From Cherax quadricarinatus (lineage: Eukaryota > Arthropoda > Malacostraca > Decapoda > Parastacidae), in assembly GCF_038502225.1 (NCBI RefSeq), contig NC_091307.1, positions 23,293,288 to 23,357,287 on the forward strand: a stretch of DNA of 64,000 bases. Reading direction: 5' to 3'. A program made the translations under genes and the position numbers. The notes beneath the pieces were generated by a model, which saw only the letters and a list, made by a program, of their open reading frames with translations, ran no database searches and was not told where the DNA came from. This document shows, piece after piece, positions 53,159 to 64,000 of the stretch (the stretch's first letter is position 1; each line of letters begins with the position of its first letter).

Positions 53159-53868
53159 GGTTAGGTTACTCCTTTGCTTTTTGTTTTTAAGAAAAAAAAA
53201 GAAAGAAGAAAAGAAAATAAAAATAAAAAAAGGGGGGAGTGGGGAGGAATAGTTCCCAGGAGGAATGAAAGGGCCGGAAATCTCCCTCCGCACCCAAGAG
53301 GACCTCGGCACCGCTAGTAGCGTAGATGCAGCATGGAACCCGTGCCATATCCTACCCTTCATGCCAGTAAACCAGCAATCCGGGATAGCAACCTCACATC
53401 CGGGATAGCTACCTCAGTGGACAAAAGAGAGGGCGGCCGGATATCCACCACAAAGCATACCTCCTTCGGCCACCACCCCCGGAATCCGAAAGGTGGCTTC
53501 CAGAGATACACCCATCACCCGAAAGACACCCAAAGCTACTCCGGGATACTGGAGAGGGATCGGGACATCCCCAGGCGATCCAGATTCCACGGCAAACTAC
53601 GCCACTGCCAAGAACCTCAACGGAATGGGATGGACCCCGGTGTCCTTTCCCCTACCTAGGAACTAGCGCGCCTGTGGGAGAAATCCCAAAGGCCAAAAAG
53701 AGGAAGGGCAAAAGGGAGGGGTGGGGAGGAGGAGGAATGGAAAAAGGGGAGGATGGGATAGGGGAGGGGAGAATGGGGGTAATTAGGTTCGGTCTGAGGA
53801 AGACCGACAGGTCTAATTCCTCAGATCAATAGCCTCTTCACCACACTAAGGAACCCCCCTTGAAGAGG

Positions 53869-55791
53869 ATTTTGGCCCAAGCCCTTAGGCCTCCGAGGCA
53901 ATCTACCATCCTTCCTTAAGAACATTTTAACTGAAAGACATTTCCATGTTTGAGTTAATAATGTGCTCTCCCCGGACTTTATCCAAGCTGAAGGTGTCCC
54001 TCAGGGATGTGTTCTGAGCACAACACTTTTTCTCCTTGCTATAAATGATTTGGCCTCTGTTCTTCCATCCAATATTTGGTCATCACTCTATGTTGATGAC
54101 TTCGCTATTGCTTGAGCAGGTGCTGTCACCTCATTACAGTTTCTCTCCAGCATGCACACGACCTTGTTTCCAATTGGGCCCCCATGCATGGGTTTAAATT
54201 TTCCAGTATCAAAACTCACCAAATTACTTTCACTAGACACTCTGTCATCTCCAATCATCCTTTGTACCTCTATATCTGCCATATCCCTGAACGTGATACA
54301 ATCAGGTTTCTAGGCCTTCTCTTTGACCGTAGGTTATCCTGGAAACCTCTCATTACCTCTCTGAAGGCAACTTGTCACAGCCGGCTGAACCTTCTTAAAA
54401 CCCTTGCTCATCTTTCATGGGGAGCTGATCGTCGAACTCTCCTTCGCCTACATTCAGCCCTCATTTTATCGAAACTCGATTATGGTGACCAAATCTATTC
54501 GGCAGCCTCTCCTGCTACTCTCTCTAGCCTTAACCCCATCCATCACGAAGGATTATGTTTATGCCTTGGTGCTTTTCACTCTTCCTGTGTTCAGAGCCTC
54601 TATACAGAAGCGGATGTTCCATCCTTGTCTGATCGCCATGATGCCCATTGCCTTCGCTACTATGTATGCTCTCACGATCTCTACAATCCTTCCATTTATA
54701 AAATGCTCACCGATATTAGTAGACATTCTTTATTTGTTCGCTGCCCGTTTGCTCCATCCCTTCTCTCTTTGCCTACATTCCCTCTTGTCTTCCCTTCAGT
54801 TACCACCTTTATATGTTCATGTAGCATCTCACTTTTCCCTACCCCCCTGGGAAGTTCCACCTGTTCGAGTCTGTTCTTTCTCACTCCCTTGCTCGAAAGC
54901 CCAACTGCCTATGGTAGCTTCCCGCTCTCTTTTTCTTGATCACTTCCACTCTCATTCTCATACCATCACAGTGTACACAGATGGCTCTAAGTCTTCTGAC
55001 GGCATCGGATTTGCAGCAGTGTTTCCGGACAGTATCGTGTGAGGGCATTTACTATCTTGGACTAGCATTTTTACTGCTGAATTGTATGACATTCTTGCAG
55101 CACTTATTCGTATTGCATCTATGCCTATGTCATCATTTGTAGTCTCAGACTCCCTTAGTGCTCTACAGGCTATACGGAAATTTGATACACCTCACCCCTA
55201 GTTCTCCGTATCCAACTTTGGCTACACCGTATCTCTACCAAGCATAAAGATATTGTTTTTTGTTGGGTCCCTGGTCATGTTGACATACAGGGCAATGAAC
55301 AGGCAGACACTGCTGCACGGTGAGCAGTACATGACCTATCAATTTCATATAGAGGTGTTCCATTTCCAGACTATTTTGCTGTAATAGCTACCCACCTTCA
55401 CACCCGTTGGCAACAACGTTGGTCAACTCTACTCGGTAACAAACTTCATTCTATTAAACCGAGTATAGGTTATTGGCCGTCTTCTTGCCATCAGTGCTGA
55501 GGCTGGGAGACTACTCTCTTCCGCCTTCGCATTGGCCACACTCGTCTTACTCATGGGTATCTCATGGAGAGGCACCCTGTTCCTCTCTGTGAGAAGTGTA
55601 AAGTTCCAATATTGATTAGCCACATTCTGTTAAACTGCCCTGTCTAGCAACGAGCACGCAGAATTTACCTCCAACATCGTCTTCGCTCTACTACTGTCTC
55701 TTTACCTTTCCTTCTTGCTGATGGACCCTCCTTTAATCCTGACTCTCTCATTGACTTCTTGACAACAACTGATTTATTCCACAAACTCTGA
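53869..55791 (+). pseudogene. I-group LINE e, ORF2 C-terminal part
   Basis: It resumes at ILAQA and reads, across frames, VNNVLSPDFIQAEGVPQGC, SSLYVDDFAIA (YVDD at about 54090-54101), HDLVSNWAPMHGFKFSS, FLGLLFDRRLSWKP and LHSALILSKLDYGDQ. RNase H follows: VYTDGSKSSDGIGFAAVFPD, FTAELYDILAAL, WVPGHVDIQGNEQADTAA. It ends HKL and TGA at 55789-55791. Several frameshifts and a TGA in the Cys cluster (HQC-stop) inactivate it. Confidence 0.82.
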
Positions 55792-57032
55792 TGATGATAC
55801 CTTTCGCACTCCACTCAGCCCTTTCTACCTCAATCTCTTGTTGCCCTCTACCCTTACATTATCCACTGCACCGCTGTTCTCCATAACCTACTACTCATCC
55901 CTCTCCCTTTTGCCACCTGATACCCTTGCTTCCTTCCTGCCCTGCAGTGCTGTATAGCCCTTGTGGTTTAGCGCTTCTTTTTGATTATAATAATCCACCT
56001 TCATGGTTTTTATAATCAATATTATAATCAGGTGAAACACTAAACCTGGAAGGGTTGTACAGCACTGTAGGGAGGGATGTGCCAGAGGAGGAACATGCAG
56101 GGGTTAGGAACGAGTGTGGTTAGGGTAAGGGGTAGCAGGGTTAGCAAAGAATAAAAATGGTAAAATAAAATAAAAGTTGGTGCAATAAATTAGTGTTAAA
56201 AAGTCAGTCTCTGCATCGAACGAAGGACTTTCAGTAAGGGATCCATTAGTGTGTGTTGGGGCAGTGGAGATGTTGGAAGTGAATCCTGCAAGCCCATTGA
56301 TAGACCAGACAATCTATTAAAATATGGTGCACTGACAATGCAACCTGGCAATCCTTGCAGAGCAGTGCTGGGGTGGGCATTTTTCCATGAAGTGTCCATC
56401 AGTGAGATATGTAGGGCTGATATATAGACAAGATAAGGCGGTCTCCCAAATAAGAGTGATGAGATGGCCAGAAACCCAAACAGTTTGAAAGTACGTACAG
56501 CCTCTCCTCACTTAGCGACGTATTCGTTTACCGACGACTTGGACTTTCGATGGGTCCTCTGACCAGTATACATGCCTAAATACTGTATATTAGAGCTGAT
56601 TGCCTCTATTCTGTTTATTACAATATACAGTACACTTCTGCATAAACGTTTAAAAATATACTGGAAATGTCATAAATGGTGCAAAGGTAACATTAAAACA
56701 ATATCAAAGATGGTCGACACAAACCCAATACCATTATAGTATGCTCCTCAGCGACAAATTCGTTTACTGACTTGGTCTTAGGAATGGAACTCCATCATTA
56801 ACTCTTTGTCGCAACCCAAAATCCTGAGGTGTCTCCTGGTGTCACAAAATATTTGAAAAAAAAAATTCTTTTTTCTTACAAAATGACAGAGAATCTTTTC
56901 CCGGTGGTAATGACACCAAAAGTACGAAATTTGATGGAAAACTTATGGAATTACGCTCTCGCGAAGTTAGCGATATTTAAGAATTGGCGATTTTGCCCAC
57001 TTTGAGCCCTATTTTCGGCTAATTCCATCGTT

Positions 57033-58290
57033 CCAATTGTTTACAAGGCAGGTGACAGGTCCTTGGTTTCGAACTATAGACCAATAAGCCTTACCTCCAT
57101 AGTGAGAAAATTTATGGAATCAATAATTGCTGAAGCAATTTGTAGCCATCTTGATAGGCACAGATTGATTAATGAATCTCAACACGGTTTTATGAATTTA
57201 CTAACTTTTTTCACTAAGGTGTTTGAGGAGGTAAATCATGGTAATGAATATGATATTGTGTATATGGACTTCAGTAAGGCTTTCGATAGAGTTCCACATC
57301 AGAGGCTATTGAGGAATAAGAGAAAATTTTTCCTGGGTAGGGGCATGGCTGACAAATAGGCAGCAGTGTGTTTGCATAAATGGGGAGAAATCAGAATGGG
57401 GGCACGTCACAAGCGGTGTTCCTTAGGGGTCAGTGTTGGGCCCGTTGTTGTTCACAATTTACATAAACGACATAGATGAGGGAATAAATAGCGACATAAG
57501 CAAATTTGCTGATGACACCAAAATAGGCCGTCCAATTCATTCTAATGAGGACACTAGAGCACTCCAGGATGATTTGAATAGACTGATGCAATGGTTGGAA
57601 AAGTGGCAGATGTAGTTTAATATTAACAAATGCAAAATTCTAAATGTTGGACAGCTAAATAACCATGCCACATATAAACTAAGTAATGTAGATCTTAATA
57701 CTACTGATTGTGAAAAGGATTTAGGAGTTCTGGTTAGCAGTAATCTAAAACCAAGACAACAGTGCATTAGTGTTCGCAATAAAGCTAACAGAATTCTTGG
57801 CTTCATATTTAGAAGTATAAATAATAGAAGTCCTCAGGTTGTTCTTCAACTCTATATATCCTTGGTTAGGCCTCATTTAGACTATGCTGCTCAGTTCTGG
57901 TCACTGTATTACAGAATGGATATAAATGCTCTGGAAAACGTACAGAGGAGGATGACAAAGATGATCCCATGTATCAGAAATCTTCCATATGATAGACTGA
58001 GGGCCCTGAATCTGCACTCTCTCGAAAGGCGTAGAATTAGGGGGGATATGATCAAGGTGCATAAATGGAAAACAGGAATAAATAAAGGGAATGTAAATAG
58101 CGTGCTGAAAATTTCCAGCCAAGACAGGACTCGCAGCAATGGTTTCAAGTTGGAAAAATTCAGATTCAGGAAGGATATAGGAAAGCACTGGTTTGGTAAT
58201 AGACCGTGGATGAGTGGAACAAACTCCCGAGTACAGTTATTCAGGCTAAAACGTTGTGTACGTAGTTTTAAAAATAGGTTAAATACATGA
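57033..58290 (+). pseudogene. CR1-E reverse transcriptase, C-terminal part
   Basis: RT blocks: NYRPISLTSIVRKFMESI, ESQHGF with a shortened CLTNLLTF block, YMDFSKAFDRVPHQRLL, a shift near 57320-57360, QWGSVLGPLL-like LGPLLFTIYINDIDEGI, catalytic FADD at 57505-57516, a TAG after EKWQM (57615), then CEKDLGVLVSSNLKPRQQC, FRSINNRSPQVVLQLY, LVRPHLDYAAQFW and RTRSNGFKLEKFRF. It ends near 58290. FADD is retained but stops and shifts make it dead. Confidence 0.85.
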
Positions 58291-58505
58291 GTGGGTGTGG
58301 GTGGTGTGAGTTGGACCTGACTAGCTTGTGCTGCTGGGTCTGGTGCCGTGCTCCATCCTTGAGTGGAGGGGACCACACTGGGTGGGTCATTGGACTTATC
58401 CGGGGGCGTGGGTCATTCGGCTAATCCGGAGGGGTACATATGGACCTGCTTCACATGGGTCAGTAGGTCTGTTGCAGTGTTCCTTCTTTCTTATATTCTT
58501 ATGAT
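57033..58505 (+). mobile_element. CR1-clade LINE copy E, 5'-truncated
   Basis: Starts within the RT (TTACAAGGCAGGTGACAGGTC) and ends with the family terminus GCAGTGTTCCTTC to TTCTTATATTCTTAT. The flanking TTAA-element sequence resumes at once with ATTGAGTACAAGAAACTGCC. Its 3' UTR (GAGTGGGTGTGGGTGG, GGTCTGGTGCCGTGCTCC) matches the fragment at 11613. Confidence 0.85.
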
Positions 58506-59451
58506 TGAGTACAAGAAACTGCCCATTTACCAATTTCAATTACCCAATAAAGTGGTCAGAAATTGGTAATTTGGCCACTTTCATGCCAGTTTCAAAATAG
58601 GGTCCAGAATGAACAATGCAGACATTCCTGGCTCTAAAATAAAATTTTCTTTGTTTGTCAGTCATGTCTCTAGGCCCTTCTGATATTACTCTTGCTTTCT
58701 ATTTTGAATTTTTATTCAAACAATAGATTTACTGTTATGCAGACTACTGCAATATTGTAATAATTGTATAAATGATGTCAACCCATTCATGACTGCATAT
58801 TAGAATGGCTAGTTAGACATTTATTGGACAATGGCGTCATTTGCTTACTCTTGAATATCGGCAAAAACCAAACATTTCCCCTACTTTGAGCTCCATTTCA
58901 AGGTCCTTTTCATAGTAAAACCAATCAAAATCACCTCCATTTCTATAATATGTTTTCCATTCTATCAAATGTGACTATAAAAACAAGAATATAACAATAA
59001 AAACTATACGAAAATACACCTCAAAGTCGGCGTTTTAATCCAAATACACGGTTGGAGTTTTCTCCTTATGCACTGCTTGCTGTGCACACTGACCATACAA
59101 ACCCATTCTCTCACATGTGGGCCTATCAGCTTTCTCCCACTTGATTTGAAGCCGCTAGAATTTTTGAGTATATATACGTCAAACACATTGGCTCATAAGA
59201 TGTATGTATATACACGATCGAAACAATCAAAAGGTTAAGTGAGGAGAGGCTGTAATTTATTGTGGACCAATTTGGACCACCGTTATTGCCAGTGGTTGCA
59301 AAGTTTCAAAGAGACTACTGCAAAAGTCTAGAAAGGAAAACTATATACAAAACTGGGAGGTCATGAACACTTGACCTAACAGTTAAGTCTGCCTGTTCAT
59401 TACCCTGAACATCATATTCAGGGACCCAACAAAAAAAACACATCTTTGTTT

Positions 59452-62440
59452 GTTTTTTTTTTTAATCACACTGGCCGATTCCCACCAAGGCAGGGTGGCC
59501 CGAAAAAGAAAAACTTTCACCATCATTCACTCCATCACTGTCTTGCCAGAAGGGTGCTTTACACTACAGTTTTTAAACTGCAACATTAACACCCCTCCTT
59601 CAGACTGCAGGCACTGTACTTCCCATCTCCAGGACTCAAGTCCGGCCTGCCGGTTTCCCTGAACCCCTTCATAAATGTTACTTTGCTCACACTCCAACAG
59701 CACGTCAAGTATTAAAAACCATTTGTCTCCATTCACTCCTATCAAACACGCTCACGCATGCCTGCTGGAAGTCCAAGCCCCTCGCACACAAAACCTCCTT
59801 TACCCCCTCCCTCCAACCTTTCCTAGGCCGACCCCTACCCCGCCTTCCTTCCACTACAGACCGATACACTCTTGAAGTTATTCTGTTTCGCTCCATTCTC
59901 TCCACATGTCCGAACCACCTCAACAACCCTTCCTCAGCCCTCTGGACAACAGTTTTGGTAATCCCGCACCTCCTCCTAACTTCCAAACTACGAATTCTCT
60001 GCATTATATTCACACCACACATTGCTCTCAGACATGACATCTCCACTGCCTCCAGCCTTCTCCTCGCTGCAACATTCATCACCCATGCTTCACACCCATA
60101 TAAGAGCGTTTGTAAAACTATACTCTCATACATTCCCCTCTTTGCCTCCAAGGACAAAGTTCTTTGTCTCCACAGACTCCTAAGTGCACCACTCACCCTT
60201 TTCCCCTCATCAATTCTATGATTCACCTCATCTTTCATAGACCTATCCGCTGACACGTCCACTCCCAAATATCTGAATACATTCACCTCCTCCATACTCT
60301 CTCCCTCCAATCTGATATCCAATCTTTCATCACCTAATCTTTTTGTTATCCTCATAACCTTACTCTTTCCTGTATTCACTTTCAATTTTCTTCTTTTGCA
60401 CACCCTACCAAATTCATCCACCAATCTCTGCAACTTCTCTTCAGAATCTCCCAAGAGCACAGTGTCATCAGCAAAGAGCAACTGTGACAACTCCCACTTT
60501 ATGTGTGATTCTTTATCTTTTAACTCCACGCCTCTTGCCAAGACCCTCGCATTTACTTCTCTTACAACCCCATCTATAAATATATTAAACAACCACGGTG
60601 ACATCACACAACCTTGTCTAAGGCCTACTTTTACTGGGAAATAATTTCCCTCTTTCCTATGTACTCTAACTTGAGCCTCACTATCCTCGTAAAAACTCTT
60701 CACTGCTTTCAGTAACCTACCTCCTACACCTGCAACATCTGCCACATTGCCCCCCTATCCACCCTGTCATATGCCTTTTCCAAATCCATAAATGCCACAA
60801 AGATCTCTTTAGCCTTACCTAAATACTGTTCACTTATATGTTTCATTGTAAACACCTGGTCCACACACCCCCTACCTTTCCTAAAGCCTCCTTGTTCATC
60901 TGCTATCCTATTCTCCGTCTTACTCTTAATTCTTTCAATAATAACTCTACCATACACTTTGCCAGGTATACTCAACAGACTTATCCCCCTATAATTTTTG
61001 CACTCTCTTTTATCCCCTTTGCCTTTATACAAAGGAACTATGCATGCTCTCTGCCAATCCCTAGGTACCTTACCCTCTTCCATACATTTATTAAATAATT
61101 GCACCAACCACTCCAAAACTATATCCCCACCTGCTTTTAACATTTCAATCTTTATCCCATCAATCCCGGCTGCCTTACCCCCTTTCATTTTACCTACTGC
61201 CTCACGAACTTCCCCCACACTCACAACTGGCTCTTCCTCACTCCTACAAGATGTTGTTCCTCCTTGCCCTATACACGAAATCACAGCTTCCCTATCTTCA
61301 TCAACATTTAACAATTCCTCAAAATATTCCCTCCATCTTCCCAATACCTGTAACTCTCCTCTCCTATTTTTAACTGACAAATCCATTTGTTCTCTAGGCT
61401 TTCTTAACTTGTTAATCTCACTCCAAAACTTTTTCTTATTTTCAACAAAATTTGTTGATAACATCTCACCCACTCTCTCATTTGCTCTCTTTTTACATTG
61501 CTTCACCACTCTCTTAACCTCTCTCTTTTTCTCCATATACTCTTCCCTCCTTTCATCACTTCTACTTTGTAAAAACTTCTCATATGCTAACTTTTTCTCC
61601 CTTACTACTCTCTTCACATCATCATTCCACCAATCGCTACTCTTCCCTCCCGCACCCACTTTCCTGTAACCACAAACTTCTGCTGAACACTCTAACACTA
61701 CATTTTTAAACCTACCCCATACCTCTTCGACCCCATTGCCTATGCTCTCATTAGCCCATCTATCCTCCAATAGCTGTTTATATCTTACCCTAACTGCCTC
61801 CTCTTTTAGTTTATAAACCTTCACCTCTCTCTTCCCTGATGCTTCTATTCTCCTTGTATCCCACCTACCTTTTACTCTCAGTGTAGCTACAACTAGAAAG
61901 TGATCTGATATATCTGTGGCCCCTCTATAAACATGTACATCCTGAAGTCTACTCAACAGTCTTTTATCTACCAACACATAATCCAACAAACTACTGTCAT
62001 TTCGCCCTACATCATATCTTGTATACTTATTTATCCTCTTTTTCTTAAAATATGTATTACCTATAACTAAACCCCTTTCTATACAAAGTTCAAGCAAAGG
62101 GCTCCCATTATCATTTACACCTGGCACCCCAAACTTACCTACCACACCCTCTCTAAAAGTTTCTCCTACTTTAGCATTCAGATCCCCTACCACAATTACT
62201 CTCTCACTTGGTTCAAAGGCTCCTATACATTCACTTAACATCTCTCAAAATCTCTCTCTCCTCTGCATTCCTCTCTTCTCCAGGTGCATACACGCTTATT
62301 ATGACCCACTTCTCGCATCCAACCTTTACTTTAATCCACATAATTCTTGAATTTACACATTCATATTCTCTTTTCTCCTTCCATAACTGATCATTCAACA
62401 TTACTGCTACCCCTTCCTTTGCTCTAACTCTCTTTGTGTG
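59452..62440 (-). mobile_element. RTE-type LINE, 5'-truncated, A-tail
   Basis: The minus-strand element's 3' end is an A-rich tail (T run at 59452-59463 on the plus strand) preceded by CGGCCAGTGTGATT. The 5' limit is near 62440, inside the endonuclease. It is inserted in the RNase H region of copy i. The 3' end matches the scrap at 7553. Confidence 0.8.
59705..62440 (-). pseudogene. RTE-type LINE endonuclease/RT
   Basis: Endonuclease: VIISVYAPGEERNAEE, a shift near 62240, VIVVGDLNAKVG (Asp/Asn), NTYFKKKRINKYTRYDVGRN-type block, LDYVLVDKRL and ISDHFLVVATL (His). The RT follows in the same 505-codon frame: GKAAGIDGIKIEMLKAGGD, NYRGISLLSIPGKVYGRVI, QGGFRKGRGCVDQVFTMKH, MDLEKAYDRVDRGAMW. A small deletion near 60735 shifts the frame. 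A second 346-codon frame carries GLRQGCVMSPWLFNIFIDG, catalytic FADD (60475-60464), and the C-terminal FGHVERM and GRRGRGRPRKGW. The motifs fit the RTE clade (BovB-like). Only two lesions are apparent in the retained part. Confidence 0.88.
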
Positions 62441-62865
62441 TGCTAGAAATACGGCACATCAAAGTTGTATACATAGGATGATAGGATGAGCAATCAAATT
62501 TCTGAAGTCTAACACTACGAGTCACAAGTGACTACAAATGATGAGGATATTGACACAATGTGTATAACTGCCATGAGAACTGCATACAACCTGGCTGAGA
62601 AAATAATGGCTGATTGTAATGACACTGGATGATTTTGTCTGGAAAAGCTGCTGCATACCCAACACCATCAGTGTACACTGTAATAGTATAAGAGTGAGAA
62701 TGGAAGTGATTAAGAAAGAGCACGTGGAGTGAAAGAAATGTGAAGTTACAGTAGGCAACTGAGCTTTTGCCCATGGAAGTTGGGGAAGAACAAGCACTAA
62801 TCATCAGGACTTCCCAAGGAGTAGCGGGGGTGGGGGATGAGCGAGAAGCAGGATGGACGTAAATT

Positions 62866-64000
62866 ATTATCATTAATACAATCAAAAAGAAGCGCTAAGC
62901 CACAAGGGCTATACAGCGCTGCAGGGAAGGGAAGGAAGCAAGAGTATTGGGCGGTAGAAGGGGAGGGATGATCAGTAGGTTACAGAAAACAGCGGGGCAG
63001 CCGGCAGGGGATAGTGCAGGGGTAGAGGGTAGCAAGAGATTGAGGTAGAAAGGGCTGAAGGTATCAGAGTTTGTGAAGTACGTCAGTTGTTGTCAAAAAG
63101 TCAATGAGAGAGTCCGGATGAAAGGTGGGTCCATCAGCGAGAAGGGAAGGTAGAAAGAGAGCAGCGGAGCGAAGATGACGATGGAGGTAAATTCTGCGTG
63201 CTCGTTGATAAAGTGGGCAGTCCAACAGAATGTGGCAGACTGATAATGGAGCCTGACAATTCTCACAGAGAGGAGCAGGGCGCCTCTCCATAAGATATCC
63301 ATGATTAAAATGAGTATGGCCAATGCGAAGACAGGAGAGAGTAGTCTCCCAACCTCGACACTGGTGACAAGAAGACGGCCAGTAACCTGTACTCAGTTTA
63401 ACAGATTGAAGTTTGTTACCAAGCAGAATAGACCAACGTTGTTGCCAACGGGTGTGAAGGTGGGTAGCTATTGCAGCAAAATAGTCCGTAAATGGAATAC
63501 CTCTATATGAAACTGGTAGGTCATGTACTGCTGACCGCACAGCAGTGTCTGCCTGTTCATTGCCCTGTACGTCAACATGACCAGGGACCCAACAAAAACA
63601 ATATCTTTATGCTTGGTAAAGATGGGGCGTAGCCAAAGTTGGATACGGAGGACTAAGGGGTGAGGTGTATCAAATTTCTGCATAACCTGTAAAGCACTAA
63701 GGGAGTCTGAGACAACCACAAATGATGACACAGGCATAGATGCAATACAGATAAGTGCTGCAAGGATGGCATACAATTCAGCAGTAAAAATACTAGCCGA
63801 AGATAGTAAATGCCCTCGTACGATGCTGTCTGGAAACACTGCTGCGAATCCTATGCCATCAGAAGACTTAGAGCCATCTGTGTACACTGCAATGGCATGA
63901 GAATGAGAGTGGAAGTGGTCACGAAAAAGAGAGCGGGAAGCTACCGTAGACAGTTGGGCTTTCGAGCAAGGGAGAGAGAAAGAACAGACTCGAACAGCTG
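62866..64000 (-). mobile_element. I-group LINE copy h, 3' part, runs off the window
   Basis: The TTATTATCATTAAT-type tail at 62866 (the reverse of a TAA tail) is followed by the 3' UTR and ORF2 C-terminal region, continuing past 64000. The sequence is close to copies c and e. The adjacent sequence on the left is copy i. Confidence 0.85.
63064..64000 (-). pseudogene. I-group LINE h, RNase H and C-terminal cluster (partial)
   Basis: RNase H reads YTDGSKSSDGIGFAAVFPDS, FTAELYAILAALICIASMP and VVVSDSLSALQ, with a one-base shift near 63595 at WVPGHVDVQG (seen as VGSLVMLT in one frame). Then comes RSAVHDLPVSYRGIPF, and the Cys cluster SSCHQCRGW, LCENCQAP and LDCPLYQRAR. The stop after LHKL is at 63064. 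Upstream domains lie beyond the window edge. Confidence 0.85.

Larger units (their letters stand above)
47278..53868 (-). mobile_element. I-group LINE copy f, near full length (6.6 kb)
   Basis: The minus-strand element has the intact 5' end (53868), a 700-bp 5' UTR, ORF1 (53158-51228), ORF2 (51183-47483), a 3' UTR and a TAA-type tail at 47278-47300. It is the best-preserved copy here and a good reference for the family. No target duplication was found because it sits at a deleted site in copy e. Confidence 0.9.
43207..55994 (+). mobile_element. I-group LINE copy e, split by copy f
   Basis: The 5' part is 43207-47277 (5' end CCTCTTCAAGG, ORF1, endonuclease, linker) and the 3' part is 53869-55994 (RT from ILAQA, RNase H, 3' UTR, tail GATTATAATAAT). 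The 12-bp flanking duplication shows both parts came from one insertion. Copy f, in opposite orientation, separates them, and about 390 bp of ORF2 are missing at the join. Confidence 0.8.
56802..59234 (-). mobile_element. TTAA-type element carrying a CR1
   Basis: TTAA at 56798-56801 and 59235-59238 flank ends CTCTTTGTCGCAACCC and TTGTTTCGATCG-type (read inward from 59234: CCTTTTGATTGTTTCG). The interior right part (58510-59234) is the reverse complement of the element at 37017-38085. CR1-E is inserted at 57033-58505. The box pair is degenerate in this copy. Confidence 0.75.
56498..59252. mobile_element. TA-flanked MITE carrying a TTAA element
   Basis: Ends CAGCCTCTCCTCACTTA (56498) and TAAGTGAGGAGAGGCTG (59252) are flanked by TA at 56496-56497 and 59253-59254. 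Without the nested TTAA element the MITE is about 320 bp, with no coding capacity. The TTAA element landed almost inside the right terminal repeat. Confidence 0.85.
56007..62865 (-). mobile_element. I-group LINE copy i, decayed, multiply interrupted
   Basis: Pieces at 56007-56495, 59255-59451 and 62441-62865 together read as one decayed 3' region on the minus strand. These are a TTATAAT-type tail and 3' UTR, the Cys cluster (LHCQCTIF region), the WVPGH block as GGGACCCAAC near 59420, then the RNase H start (YTDGVGYAAAFPDKI) and PTPATPWEVLMI near 62810. It is diverged like copy d. It is cut at 62865 by the tail of copy h. Confidence 0.65.

Overview
This is eukaryotic genomic DNA, most likely from a crustacean (a decapod is my best guess). 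The arthropod assignment rests on one host gene whose protein reads as an arthropod endosulfine (YPSG, HSAFLQKRL, FDSGDYQMAKQ, GEAIPTPETVP, RKTSII). The decapod guess is inference from the repeat mixture: CR1, I-group and RTE LINEs, Tigger elements, TTAA elements and GAAACGTTT-hairpin SINEs.

Only one host gene is visible. Endosulfine (ENSA/ARPP19, fly endos) lies on the + strand, with a coding exon at 10899-11030 and the terminal coding exon at 22045-22218. The 11-kb intron between them is mostly one antisense CR1 element. That CR1 was later broken by a sense CR1 scrap, a 1.7-kb TTAA element and a Tigger transposon that itself carries a MITE and a palindromic SINE cluster; a jockey-group LINE follows. 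Upstream (1-10470) are a Ty3/Gypsy integrase end, two head-to-head CR1 copies, Tigger pieces and TTAA elements. Downstream (22219-25200) is mostly low-copy sequence with several poly(A) signals, probably 3' UTR and flank, interrupted by one TTAA element.

From 25200 to the end the window is a LINE graveyard dominated by one family. This is an I-group LINE with a zinc-knuckle ORF1, an APE endonuclease, a reverse transcriptase with YVDD, an RNase H and a TAA-repeat tail. At least seven copies occur (25602, 27448, 40496, 41861, 43207, 53868 on the minus strand, 62866 on the minus strand), and several abut or interrupt one another. The minus copy at 47278-53868 is close to full length, with a 779-codon uninterrupted RT/RNase H frame. 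Two other LINEs sit at 31996-40495: a + element with PHD and tandem CCCH fingers in ORF1, and a minus CR1/L2-like element. At 56000-62865 a decayed I-group copy carries a TA-flanked MITE, which carries a TTAA element, which carries a CR1; an RTE has separately entered the same host copy.

No rRNA, tRNA, CRISPR or bacterial-type gene was seen. The signals I rate highest are (i) paired palindromic boxes at a fixed 34-bp spacing inside the TTAA elements, whose core sequence differs between copies but matches within each copy, (ii) paired base changes in the SINE hairpins, (iii) a conserved two-hairpin 5' end on the I-group LINE and (iv) the unusual PHD plus tandem CCCH ORF1. Family names were assigned by reading motifs; no database search was possible.
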